From contig CALMZW010000400.1 of assembly GCA_937870605.1 (NCBI GenBank), positions 1 through 13,918 on the forward strand: a stretch of 13,918 nt of DNA, in the 5' to 3' direction. This stretch comes from an uncultured Synergistaceae bacterium (GTDB lineage: Bacteria > Synergistota > Synergistia > Synergistales > Aminobacteriaceae). The notes under the pieces are model-generated. The model was not told the DNA's origin. It made no database searches and saw only the letters and a list, made by a program, of their open reading frames with translations. The translations under genes and the position numbers were made by a program. Positions 7,171 through 13,847 of the stretch are shown here, in pieces; positions within the stretch are counted from its first letter, which is position 1, and the number at the start of each line of letters is the position of its first letter.

Positions 7171-7212
7171 GTGACGATTTTGCTGCATGGTCACCAAAAT
7201 ACTGATGTGACC
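7171..7212. promoter_or_regulatory. GTGAC/GTCAC half-sites, candidate GntR operator
   Basis: GGTCAC (7189-7194) and GTGACC (7207-7212) form an inverted repeat centred 18 bp apart, flanking the kbl -10 region. A further GTGAC lies at 7171-7175, next to the kbl ribosome binding site. The sites lie between the divergent kbl operon and gntR, where autoregulating GntR/FCD proteins usually bind. Binding is inferred from position and symmetry only. The spacing is wider than the compact palindromes common for GntR proteins. Confidence 0.5.
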
Positions 7213-7227
7213 GGATGTTTCTGTCAA
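7199..7227 (-). promoter_or_regulatory. Promoter of kbl-tdh
   Basis: On the minus strand a perfect -35 TTGACA (plus-strand 7222-7227) is followed after 17 bp by CAGTAT (7199-7204), a weak -10. This would start transcription near 7192 and give a leader of about 36 nt to the kbl ATG. The -10 lies between the two arms of the GGTCAC/GTGACC repeat, so a bound regulator would block RNA polymerase. Confidence 0.6.
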
Positions 7228-7232
7228 CGGAG

Positions 7233-7258
7233 TATAATTTGGGGGTGAAACGTATAAT
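7233..7258 (+). promoter_or_regulatory. Two GTATAAT -10 elements upstream of gntR
   Basis: GTATAAT occurs twice, with TATAAT at 7233-7238 and at 7253-7258, exactly 20 bp apart in this otherwise GC-rich DNA. Either could be the -10 of a gntR promoter, giving a leader of roughly 45-70 nt to the GTG at 7311. Neither has a convincing -35 at 16-18 bp. Confidence 0.45.
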
Positions 7259-7310
7259 CCGGGCGCGAAGAATATATTCGCCTCGGCCTGCGAAGGGGGA
7301 GGATTCCACC

Positions 7311-8000
7311 GTGGAGACGAACATGGACATCGAGACGCTCGCGAGCGGGATGAGCGGCGACAGCACCGCCCCGCACTTCATCGCCGAGGTGCTCCGGGCG
7401 GCCATCTACCGCGGCATCCTCGAAGAGGGCAGGCCGCTGCACCAGGCGCAGCTCGCCCAGAAGCTCGGCGTGAGCCCGATCCCGTTGCGGGAGGCGCTGC
7501 GGTTGCTCGAAGTCGAGGGGCTCGTCGCGTTCCAGGGGTACCGGGGCGCGTTCGTGACGGCGCTCTCGCTCGAGGAAGCGCGCGAACTCTACGAAATGGT
7601 GACGGCCCTCGAGTGCAGCCTGATGCGCATCGCGTTTCCGCAGATCACGGGCCGCGTCGTCGACGAGGCGCGCCGCATCCTCGCGTCGATGGACGGCGAA
7701 TGCGACTGCATCAAGTGGCGCGACCGGAACTACATGTTCCACACGCTCTTCTACGAACCCGCCGATCGTCCCTTGACGATGGACTTCCTCGCGCGCCTGC
7801 GCCAGAAGACCGACCGCAAGATCCGCATCCACCTCGCGTCGATGCGCGACGTCTCGCAGGAGCAGCACCGGGCCATCCTCGACGCGGTGGCGGCCCGGAA
7901 CCTCGACGCCGCGATCGCCGCGCTGACCTACCACCTGACCTACACGTCGAACGATCTTCAGTCCTGCATGCGGCAGGAGCAGTCGCCGAAGACGGTGTGA
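7311..8000 (+). CDS. GntR-family transcriptional regulator, FCD (FadR-like) subfamily
   Basis: This DNA-binding regulator probably controls the divergent kbl-tdh operon. The GTG at 7311 is chosen because GGGGGAGG (7295-7302) lies 8 nt upstream, giving 229 residues, usual for the subfamily. A start at ATG 7326 is also possible; a start at 7215 would place the promoter-like TATAAT elements inside the gene. Residues about 20-80 are the winged helix-turn-helix (LAQKLGVSPIPLREALRLLEVEGLV). The rest is the helical FCD ligand domain with a probable metal site: Asn in NYMFH (in place of the usual Asp), its His, the His of EQHRAIL and that of TYHLTY. FCD regulators respond to small organic acids; threonine or a catabolite would fit but is not shown. 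A hairpin follows the stop. Confidence 0.9.
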   Translation: METNMDIETLASGMSGDSTAPHFIAEVLRAAIYRGILEEGRPLHQAQLAQKLGVSPIPLREALRLLEVEGLVAFQGYRGAFVTALSLEEARELYEMVTALECSLMRIAFPQITGRVVDEARRILASMDGECDCIKWRDRNYMFHTLFYEPADRPLTMDFLARLRQKTDRKIRIHLASMRDVSQEQHRAILDAVAARNLDAAIAALTYHLTYTSNDLQSCMRQEQSPKTV

Positions 8001-8010
8001 CGCGCCCCCT

Positions 8011-8039
8011 CGGGCGGAACCCTTTTCCGCCCGGGTTCC
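8011..8039 (+). terminator. Hairpin after gntR, possible terminator
   Basis: CGGGCGGAA (8011-8019) and TTCCGCCCG (8025-8033) form a perfect 9-bp stem with a 5-nt loop, 10 bases after the gntR stop. The following sequence (GGTTCCTTC) is a poor U-tract. An alternative 7-bp stem, GGAACCC (8016-8022) with GGGTTCC (8033-8039), competes with it. It may serve the convergent phosphatase gene (ending 8104) as well, which otherwise has no clear terminator. Confidence 0.55.
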
Positions 8040-8103
8040 TTCGCGCGGCGGATTCGTTGCGCATCGGGCGGCGCGCCGCGGACGACCGGCCTCTCATACG
8101 CGT

Positions 8104-9282
8104 TCATATATACGAGACGCTCGTTTCCTTGAGATGACGTTCCTCCAGAAGGCGCGCCAGATTCCGGACGATGTTCCGTCGGATTTCCAGTTCGACGGGC
8201 AGGGACGGATCCTGATGCGCCTCGTTGATTCTGGTTCCTACGACAAAGGTGATGCGGTCGCTTTCCATGAGAAGTTCGTACAGACGCGAGGCCGGGTCGT
8301 CCGGCCGGACTTCCTGCATGTGTTCCAGGATGCGGCAGGTTCCGGTCAGGGTGAGGATCCCCTCCGTGACCAGATCCGCGCCTTCCATTCGGGATTCCGG
8401 CGGATACCCCTTTCGGGCGCTCCGGAGATCCATGCTGATTGTGCGTTTCAGCTCCCGCGCCACGATGTCCGCGGTCGTCCCGCCGCAAATGACCCTTTTT
8501 CCGTTGAAATGATCGAATATCTCCGCGAATTCCGCGTCCCGCCGCGCGTCGAAAGGCGGGCCGGAGAGGATGAGCAGTTCGCGGGGCGAGCGGAAGAACA
8601 TGACGGCGCACGTCATGTCGTCGCCCGGTTTACCGTGCGGCTCGTGCAGCAACGTCTCCTCGACAACCCGATGGGAAAGCTGCCGCGCGGAGATGCCCGG
8701 CGAGGAACGCACGACGCGAAGGACGAACTCGCGCACCCCGGAGTCCCGCCAGCCGAGGGGATGCGCCCGGGATCCCATTCCCGCCTGCGTGACGCCGTCG
8801 CTGAGAAGGATGAGGCGATCCTGCGGAAGCGTATACGCCTCGCTCAGCCGGATGGTCCTGTCTTTCCACCGGGACGACGAAATCGATCGTCGCCGGAGCG
8901 GGACGATGTCGCCGTTTCGAACCAGAAAGCACTCCGGGCTGTCCATTTCGATGATCTTCGTCCAGCCGTGAAGCATGGAGTCCACGATCGTGAACGTGGC
9001 GTAGCTGATTTGCCGGACCCGGCACACGGGAAGCGCGTCCATCATGATTTCGGCCGAATGGAGAAATTCCATGTTCTCCTCGACGAAACGCAGCGCCATG
9101 GTGGCCGTCATGGACGAAAGGATATTCGCCTTGACGCCGCTCCCGAGCCCGTCGGAGAGAACGGAGACGACCCGGTTTTCTCCCGGCGTCTTTCTCGTCA
9201 GGAAGCTGTCTCCGCAGATGTACTCGCCCTCTTTGCGGCGCTGGTCGAAATCGACTTCGAGAAAAAGGGGTTCCCTGTTCAT
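8104..9282 (-). CDS. SpoIIE-family (PP2C-type) protein phosphatase with extra C-terminal domain
   Basis: This is probably a Ser/Thr phosphatase acting as the output of the adjacent hydrogenase-like sensor. It has 392 residues. The metal-binding acids of the SpoIIE/PP2C fold are visible: GD25, SDG at 43-45 in VLSDGLGSGVKA, LLSDG at 159-163 and GDDMT at 220-224. The catalytic domain is therefore about 1-230. Residues 231-392 are a separate, largely helical region (starting RELLILSGPP, with ICGGTTADIVARE and ESDRITFVVGTRINEAHQD) that I do not recognise; it is not a kinase or PAS domain. The start at 9282 overlaps the stop of the [2Fe-2S] gene by ATGA, so the two are translated together. Genes for SpoIIE phosphatases beside small Fe-S proteins and PAS-containing hydrogenase-like proteins are known in anaerobes. 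The target protein is unknown; no anti-sigma or STAS gene is in the window. Confidence 0.87.
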   Translation of the reverse strand: MNREPLFLEVDFDQRRKEGEYICGDSFLTRKTPGENRVVSVLSDGLGSGVKANILSSMTATMALRFVEENMEFLHSAEIMMDALPVCRVRQISYATFTIVDSMLHGWTKIIEMDSPECFLVRNGDIVPLRRRSISSSRWKDRTIRLSEAYTLPQDRLILLSDGVTQAGMGSRAHPLGWRDSGVREFVLRVVRSSPGISARQLSHRVVEETLLHEPHGKPGDDMTCAVMFFRSPRELLILSGPPFDARRDAEFAEIFDHFNGKRVICGGTTADIVARELKRTISMDLRSARKGYPPESRMEGADLVTEGILTLTGTCRILEHMQEVRPDDPASRLYELLMESDRITFVVGTRINEAHQDPSLPVELEIRRNIVRNLARLLEERHLKETSVSYI

Positions 9283-9581
9283 GCGTTCCCGCCGGGAGCG
9301 ATGCCGGCGTCTTCGACTTCGTCGGCTTCGTCGGATTCGCCGAGCGCCGCATCGAGAAGGGACGCGATATCCTCTACACGGACGCCGTGACGGGCGACGC
9401 CGGCGATCCGGATGTTGGGCCCCCCGGCGCACGCGCCTTCGCAGCGGCTTCCGCGAACGAGCACGCGGCGCTGAAGCCCCCGTTCGTCCACCAGGCGCTC
9501 GATCTCCGCGAGCACGCGCGCATTGCCTCTGGCGAAGCAGGAGCTTCCGAGGCAAATGACGATTTCCACAGGTTCCTTCAT
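9279..9581 (-). CDS. Thioredoxin-like [2Fe-2S] ferredoxin (NuoE C-terminal-like)
   Basis: This 100-residue protein matches the thioredoxin-like [2Fe-2S] fold. EIVICLGSSCFARG supplies C10 and C15, and GSRCEGACAGGPNI supplies C47 and C51, the C-x4-C ... C-x3-C pattern of NuoE/HydC-type domains. It probably carries electrons to or from the divergent hydrogenase-like protein or senses redox state for the phosphatase it is coupled to. The last 20 residues are acidic (GESDEADEVED) then Gly/Ala-rich, a likely flexible tail. The ATG at 9581 has only a modest ribosome binding site (GCGGTGAA). It is the first gene of a two-gene operon with the phosphatase, and its stop overlaps that start by ATGA. The family is secure; its redox partner is inferred. 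Confidence 0.9.
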   Translation of the reverse strand: MKEPVEIVICLGSSCFARGNARVLAEIERLVDERGLQRRVLVRGSRCEGACAGGPNIRIAGVARHGVRVEDIASLLDAALGESDEADEVEDAGIAPGGNA

Positions 9582-9656
9582 GTGTTTTCACCGCTTCTTG
9601 ACAGCGCTTTGAATCCGAAAGGAGAACGCAATACCCGTCCTGTTTTCGCCGGCTTC

Positions 9657-9685
9657 ATGGTATCCGAGAAACATGGTTTTGAAAA
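9657..9685 (-). promoter_or_regulatory. Candidate promoter of the ferredoxin-phosphatase operon
   Basis: On the minus strand TTTTCA (plus-strand 9680-9685) and TACCAT (9657-9662) are separated by 17 bp, each matching the sigma-70 consensus at 4 of 6 positions. Transcription would start near 9650, about 70 nt before the ATG at 9581. The -35 lies inside a 15-nt perfect palindrome, which points to regulation. Confidence 0.4.
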
Positions 9686-9688
9686 CCA
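9674..9688. promoter_or_regulatory. 15-nt perfect palindrome in the divergent sensor/phosphatase promoter region
   Basis: TGGTTTT-G-AAAACCA is a perfect inverted repeat with a single central base. It is AT-richer than its surroundings and overlaps the proposed -35 of the minus-strand operon. The 222-base gap it sits in separates the ferredoxin-phosphatase operon from the hydrogenase-like gene, so one bound factor could act on both. It does not match the Rex or Fnr consensus as I know them. For the plus-strand gene only a weak TATCAT (9726-9731) without a -35 was found. Confidence 0.45.
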
Positions 9689-9803
9689 CGAGCCCCGAAA
9701 CGGGCGGCGGGGCGCGCCTATCGTGTATCATAGATTCAGGAAGCGACGCGGCGATCCGTTTCGGAATGCGCGTCTCGAAAGAAAAGGACAGGTGACACAC
9801 TGA

Positions 9804-11543
9804 ATGTTTCTCCCCGTGTATACGGTCGTCAACGACTGTCAGGACTGCTACAAATGCGTCCGGGCCTGCCCCGTGAAGGCCATCGAAGTCCGGGACGGGC
9901 ACGCCCGCGTCACCCGCGAAAGCTGCGTCCTCTGCGGCCGATGCGTCACCGTCTGTCCGGTGGGCGCCAAGAGAATCCGCGACGACATCGGCCCCGTGCG
10001 GGAGCTTCTGGCGTCCGGCAGGACCGTCTACGCCTCCGTCGCTCCGTCCTGGGTCGGAGTCTTTCCGGACATGCGTCCGGCGCAGCTCGTTCAGTCGCTT
10101 CGGAAACTGGGGTTCGCGCAGGTCGGCGAAACCGCGCTCGGCGCCCAGGAGGTCACCGTCAACGTATCACGGACCCTCAGAAACGCGAAACCGGGGTTGT
10201 ATCTGTCCACCGCCTGCCCGAGCCTCGTGCAGTATATCGTCACGCATCAGCCGCGCCTCGCGCCCTGTCTGACGGGCGTCTCTTCCCCCCTCATCGCGCA
10301 CTGCAAACTGCTTCGATCCCTGGGCGAGGAAGACGCCGCGATCGTCTTCTTCGGTCCGTGCGCGGCGAAAAAATGGGAAGCCGAAAAACACCCGGATCTT
10401 CTCGACGCGGCCCTGACGTTCGACAATCTCCGGACGTGGTTCAAGCAAGAACATGTGAATCCGGCCGATTTTCCGGAAGACGGCGCGTCTTTTTTCCCTT
10501 GCGGCGCCGACGAAGGGACGCACTATCCCGTGGAAGGCGGCATGATCGACACGATCCGCGCCTCGGGGGAATGCCCCGACGTCCGGTTTCTCACCCTTTC
10601 CGGGCTCGACACGATCAAACTGGCGCTCGAGGACGTCCGTCCCGAGCTTTTCGACGTTCCCGTCTTCGCGGAATGCCTGGCCTGCACCGGCGGCTGCATC
10701 AACGGCCCCGCCGCGGCCTCGGCTTCAGCCTCGGGGCGTTCGGTTTTCGACCGGTGGATGCATGTCAAGGACCGGGCGGGCGACCTCGCAAAGGCCGCCG
10801 GACGCGCCGGCCTCATCGAACCGGACGAACGGTTCCGGCCGGAGGGACACGAGGACGCTCCGGTATCGGACGAAGCGATACGGACGGCGCTTCTTCTCGT
10901 CGGAAAGAGCCGGAAGGAAGACGAGATGAACTGCGGCGGATGCGGCTACGACACCTGCCGGGAATTCGCGAAGGCGCTGGTGCGGGGACGTGCGGAAGTC
11001 ACGATGTGCGTCTCCTACATGCGCAAGAAAGCGCAGAAGAAGGCCAACGCCATTCTCCGCTGCATGCCTTCGGGCGTCGCCATCGTCGACCGGGATCTTT
11101 CGATCGTCGAGTGCAACGAACGGTTCGCGTCGCTTCTCGGAGAGGAGATCCTCGCCCTGTTTCATACAACGGAGGGACTCAGGGGGGCATGCGTCGATAA
11201 GCTGGCGCCCTCCCTCGCGCATCTTTTCAAGGGCGTTCTCGAGACGGACCAGGACGTCCATTTCGATCATTTCCCTCTGGGGGAACAGCTTTTCGAGATA
11301 ACGATCTTCTCCATCGAACCTCATCAGACCGTCGGGGCCGTCATGCTCGACGTCACGCGGCGCGAACTTCGCCGGGACCAGATCGCGCATCGGGCGGAAG
11401 AGGTCATCCGAAAGAATCTGCTGACCGTTCAGGAAATCGCGTGCCGGCTCGGCGAGAATATGGCGGAGACGGAAATTCTCCTTCGGGCGATCGCGGAAGG
11501 GTACGGAACGGAAGAGAACCGCGCTCCCCGGACGCCGGAGTGA
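9804..11543 (+). CDS. Sensory [FeFe]-hydrogenase-like protein with FeS and PAS domains
   Basis: This 579-residue protein is probably a cytoplasmic H2 or redox sensor, not a production hydrogenase. The order is: two [4Fe-4S] ferredoxin motifs (C12, C15, C18, C22 and C41, C44, C47, C51); a hydrogenase H-domain (about 75-310); an FeS domain (C377, C380, C385, C402); a linker helix; a PAS domain (about 415-520); and a C-terminal helical region. The H-cluster motifs are STACP (C138), PCAAKKWE (C186) and ECLACTGGC (C294, C298), so all four cluster ligands are present. The Cys that relays protons in active enzymes (TSCCP) is Ala137, and the Met of the third motif is Leu292. This fits HydS/HsfB-type sensory hydrogenases. 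AGGTGA lies 8 nt before the ATG. It is divergent from the ferredoxin-phosphatase pair. No HydE, HydF or HydG maturase genes are in the window. Confidence 0.92.
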   Translation: MFLPVYTVVNDCQDCYKCVRACPVKAIEVRDGHARVTRESCVLCGRCVTVCPVGAKRIRDDIGPVRELLASGRTVYASVAPSWVGVFPDMRPAQLVQSLRKLGFAQVGETALGAQEVTVNVSRTLRNAKPGLYLSTACPSLVQYIVTHQPRLAPCLTGVSSPLIAHCKLLRSLGEEDAAIVFFGPCAAKKWEAEKHPDLLDAALTFDNLRTWFKQEHVNPADFPEDGASFFPCGADEGTHYPVEGGMIDTIRASGECPDVRFLTLSGLDTIKLALEDVRPELFDVPVFAECLACTGGCINGPAAASASASGRSVFDRWMHVKDRAGDLAKAAGRAGLIEPDERFRPEGHEDAPVSDEAIRTALLLVGKSRKEDEMNCGGCGYDTCREFAKALVRGRAEVTMCVSYMRKKAQKKANAILRCMPSGVAIVDRDLSIVECNERFASLLGEEILALFHTTEGLRGACVDKLAPSLAHLFKGVLETDQDVHFDHFPLGEQLFEITIFSIEPHQTVGAVMLDVTRRELRRDQIAHRAEEVIRKNLLTVQEIACRLGENMAETEILLRAIAEGYGTEENRAPRTPE

Positions 11544-11562
11544 CGGAGGCGCCGGGACGTCC

Positions 11563-12705
11563 CTACTCCTCCTGCACGACGCGGTTGCGGCCGAGTTCCT
11601 TCGCGCGGTACATCCGGTCGTCGGCGCGCTGGATGAGCGCGTCGAGATTCGTCCCGTCGCCCCGTTCGGTCGCGACGCCGATGCTGATGGTGTAGCGGAT
11701 CGAGCGGGGCTCGGACCGCTCGGCCGCGGCGCGGATGCGCTCGGCGATCCGGAACGCCTCCCGCCCGTCGCATCCGGCGAGCAGGACGACGAACTCCTCC
11801 CCGCCGAAGCGACAGGCGATGTCCGACTGGCGGATCGACTCGCGGAGCGTCGCGGCGAGGTTCGCGATGATATCGTCCCCGGCGGCGTGGCCGTGCGTAT
11901 CGTTGATGGCCTTGAATTTGTCGATGTCGATCATGAGCAGCGACAGGGGCTCGTTCCTCGCAGCCGAACGGAGAACGTGTTCTCCGGCGAGGCGGAAGAA
12001 GGCTCTCCGGTTGGAAAGTCCGGTCAGCGGGTCGGTCTCGGCGAAGACCTGAAGCCTCCGGTTGAGCTGCTCCTTTTTGAGAAGAACGTACGACATGCTG
12101 CTCAGGAGCAGCAGAAACGGCTGCAAAAGCAGCGCAAAGGCCACGCCCTGGCTCGAGGACGCTCCTGGGAAGGCCGCGTATGCGCTGTCCTGCAGAATCG
12201 CGACGACGCGATAGAGAGTCGACATGCTGCACAGCAGGTAAATCGCGCCCGTGACCTTCTGGATGAGCGACGTATCGCGGCGCGAGAACATCAGAATGGC
12301 GCCGGGGATGAGGTACGTCACCGTCTGCAGCAGGAAGAGCGTCATGATTCGCGTTCCGACCGCGAGCCCCGGAACGAGCAGGGCAATGACGGAGCCTGTC
12401 GGGAGCAGTACGTAGCCGGTCGTGTACGCGCGGTTCATGACGACCTTGAGGGAGAGCATCGCGAAAATCTCGAGGCTCCATCCGCAGACAAGCGTCGCGT
12501 TGCCGGCGCAGAACAGGATGACGAGGCCGGTCGACGACGCGCCCATCATGAGCCCCCATCCCGCGATCTGAAGGGCTTTTCCCCACAGGAAGGCGCGATC
12601 GTACCCCGTCACGACGCCCTGACGCGTATCGAACAGGAGAAGCAGGAAGACGACGATGTGCCCGACGATGAGAACCGCTGTGATCGTTGCGATGCTGACG
12701 CTCAT
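11563..12705 (-). CDS. Membrane-bound diguanylate cyclase (GGDEF domain)
   Basis: This enzyme makes cyclic di-GMP from two GTP. It has 380 residues. The first 205 or so form several hydrophobic segments (about six to eight membrane helices, a putative sensory module with no family recognised), followed by a short linker and a GGDEF domain (DPLTGLSNRRAF, then IDIDKFKAINDTHGHAAGDD). The active-site motif is GGEEF at 301-305, and RQSD at 292-295, five residues before it, is an intact inhibitory I-site. The protein should therefore be active and product-inhibited. The start at 12705 is preceded by GGAAGGGCGAA; an in-frame ATG at 12771 has no ribosome binding site. It converges on the hydrogenase-like gene with a gap of only 19 bases and no obvious terminator, so the two 3' ends may interfere. 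Confidence 0.93.
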   Translation of the reverse strand: MSVSIATITAVLIVGHIVVFLLLLFDTRQGVVTGYDRAFLWGKALQIAGWGLMMGASSTGLVILFCAGNATLVCGWSLEIFAMLSLKVVMNRAYTTGYVLLPTGSVIALLVPGLAVGTRIMTLFLLQTVTYLIPGAILMFSRRDTSLIQKVTGAIYLLCSMSTLYRVVAILQDSAYAAFPGASSSQGVAFALLLQPFLLLLSSMSYVLLKKEQLNRRLQVFAETDPLTGLSNRRAFFRLAGEHVLRSAARNEPLSLLMIDIDKFKAINDTHGHAAGDDIIANLAATLRESIRQSDIACRFGGEEFVVLLAGCDGREAFRIAERIRAAAERSEPRSIRYTISIGVATERGDGTNLDALIQRADDRMYRAKELGRNRVVQEE

Positions 12706-12734
12706 GGTTTCGCCCTTCCGCGCGCGGGGATATC

Positions 12735-12753
12735 GTCCGGGACGGTCCCGGAC
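12735..12753. promoter_or_regulatory. 19-nt perfect palindrome in the GGDEF gene leader
   Basis: GTCCGGGAC-G-GTCCCGGAC is a perfect 9-bp inverted repeat around one central base, 30 bases upstream of the GGDEF start codon. It could be a dimeric repressor operator or, in RNA, a hairpin close to the ribosome binding site. No protein in the window is an obvious binder. Confidence 0.45.
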
Positions 12754-12804
12754 TCCAATGCCGGACCGCATGATGGCGCCGCACCCCGTGCGATGTGTCT
12801 TGTA

Positions 12805-12832
12805 ATAATATCAGCAGATGGAGAATTTTCCA
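12805..12832 (-). promoter_or_regulatory. Candidate promoter of the GGDEF gene
   Basis: On the minus strand TGGAAA (plus-strand 12827-12832) and TATTAT (12805-12810) match the sigma-70 consensus at 4 and 5 of 6 positions with a 16-bp spacer. They lie in the only AT-rich patch of the 254-base gap between the toxin gene and the cyclase gene. The leader would be about 93 nt and would include the 19-nt palindrome. The rest of the gap (12833-12959) shows no gene and no clear terminator for the toxin gene. Confidence 0.45.
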
Positions 12833-12959
12833 CCGGAAGTTGCACGAACGAGCGGCGCTCGGCGCGAACGGCCGAACCTGTGCGTCGAACGGTTTCGATT
12901 CTGCACCGCAAACAGCCCCCGGACACTGGGTGAGGCATGTCCGCGAAAGGCGACGTCCC

Positions 12960-13847
12960 TCAGACGGATCCGGCGTTCCCCGTGTGAAAGAGGAACGCCT
13001 CGCCGAGCCGCGCGAAAAGCTCGTTCGACCATACGGATGAAAGATCCTCCGGGTTTTTGAGGAACGGCGCGACATCGGAGATTGCGGCCCGGATATCGAG
13101 CGATCGGGCGGCGGATTCGTACAGACGCAGAAATGCGGCGGGCGTCAGAGAGGACTCGCCCTTCCAGTGCCCCGTCTGCCTCATTCGTTCCTCGAGGTGC
13201 GGCAGGTCGACCGGAGTCTTCCTCCGGAGATACCAGATCATGTCGTACCAGTCCCGTCCCTTGACCCTGTCGCCCCATGCCCGGCACAGAACCGCGTGCA
13301 TCTTTCCCGCAAACAGCCACGGCAGACCGAAAACCCTGGGCTGAAAGAGAGTCGGCTCGAGCACCGGACGCAGCCCGGTTTCGAAACGTCCCGGCGGAGC
13401 GATGTCCACTTCTATTTTTACCTTGAGAATCCTGCCGCGGGAGATCCCCGGAAGCTCCGGAACGCCTATGGACGCAAGCTGTACGGAGGTATTCGTCTTC
13501 AGGAAGGCTGAAAGAATGTTACCTGCGGATACATGAGGGCGAGGAACGAACTCCGCCGACAATCCGAAGAAATTCAGCGTCCGGACAAGTTCCCCGCGAT
13601 ACGGTTCGAAGGAAAAACCGGGATCGGCCCGAAGAAGCGAAAAGTCCATATCTTCGGAAAAACGGTCGAGCCCGTACAGGATTCGGAGCGCCGACCCCCC
13701 GTAGAAGGCCGCCGAATCGAAAAACCGCGCCTTCCACAGGCCGAAGAGCGCGATGTTCTGGACGATCTCCCGCAGTGCGTTCTCGGCCTCCTCGGCCGTC
13801 ACGAGTGAGTACCGACCGAGCATGTTCCGGAGAGCGTCTCCCGTCAT
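12960..13847 (-). CDS. AbiEii-like nucleotidyltransferase toxin (DUF1814)
   Basis: This 295-residue protein is a member of the AbiEii/AbiGii family, the nucleotidyltransferase toxins of type IV toxin-antitoxin and abortive-infection systems. The motif YGGSALRILYGLDRFSEDMDF (49-69) gives the Gly-Ser pair (G51, S52) and the metal-binding D66 and D68. KVKIEVD (142-148) adds the next conserved block. GKMHA (181-185, K182) and KGRDWYDMIWYL (196-207, D199 and D202) complete the family pattern. The start at 13847 has AAAGGAGG about 9 nt upstream and overlaps an upstream stop by ATGA. In this family the partner antitoxin (AbiEi-like, winged helix) is usually encoded just upstream, and here only the last codons of the upstream gene are seen. 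All recognised catalytic residues are present, so the gene appears intact. A housekeeping role for a lone family member cannot be excluded. Confidence 0.9.
   Translation of the reverse strand: MTGDALRNMLGRYSLVTAEEAENALREIVQNIALFGLWKARFFDSAAFYGGSALRILYGLDRFSEDMDFSLLRADPGFSFEPYRGELVRTLNFFGLSAEFVPRPHVSAGNILSAFLKTNTSVQLASIGVPELPGISRGRILKVKIEVDIAPPGRFETGLRPVLEPTLFQPRVFGLPWLFAGKMHAVLCRAWGDRVKGRDWYDMIWYLRRKTPVDLPHLEERMRQTGHWKGESSLTPAAFLRLYESAARSLDIRAAISDVAPFLKNPEDLSSVWSNELFARLGEAFLFHTGNAGSV

Noticed and set aside
6041..7174. 377-residue plus-strand frame antisense to kbl
   Set aside because: The composition (Val/Asp/Arg-rich, no motif) is that of a complementary-strand shadow of a highly conserved enzyme gene.
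8068..8079. GCGGCGCGCCGC palindrome as the phosphatase terminator
   Set aside because: It has no loop and no U-tract, and such GC-only palindromes are expected by chance in this DNA.
9804..11543. Catalytic H2-producing hydrogenase
   Set aside because: The proton-transfer Cys is Ala, the H-domain is short, and a PAS domain is attached, all pointing to sensing.
12706..12771. Longer GGDEF protein starting at 12771
   Set aside because: There is no ribosome binding site before that ATG, and the extra 22 residues would be read through the 19-nt palindrome and are Arg/Gly-rich without similarity to a membrane start.
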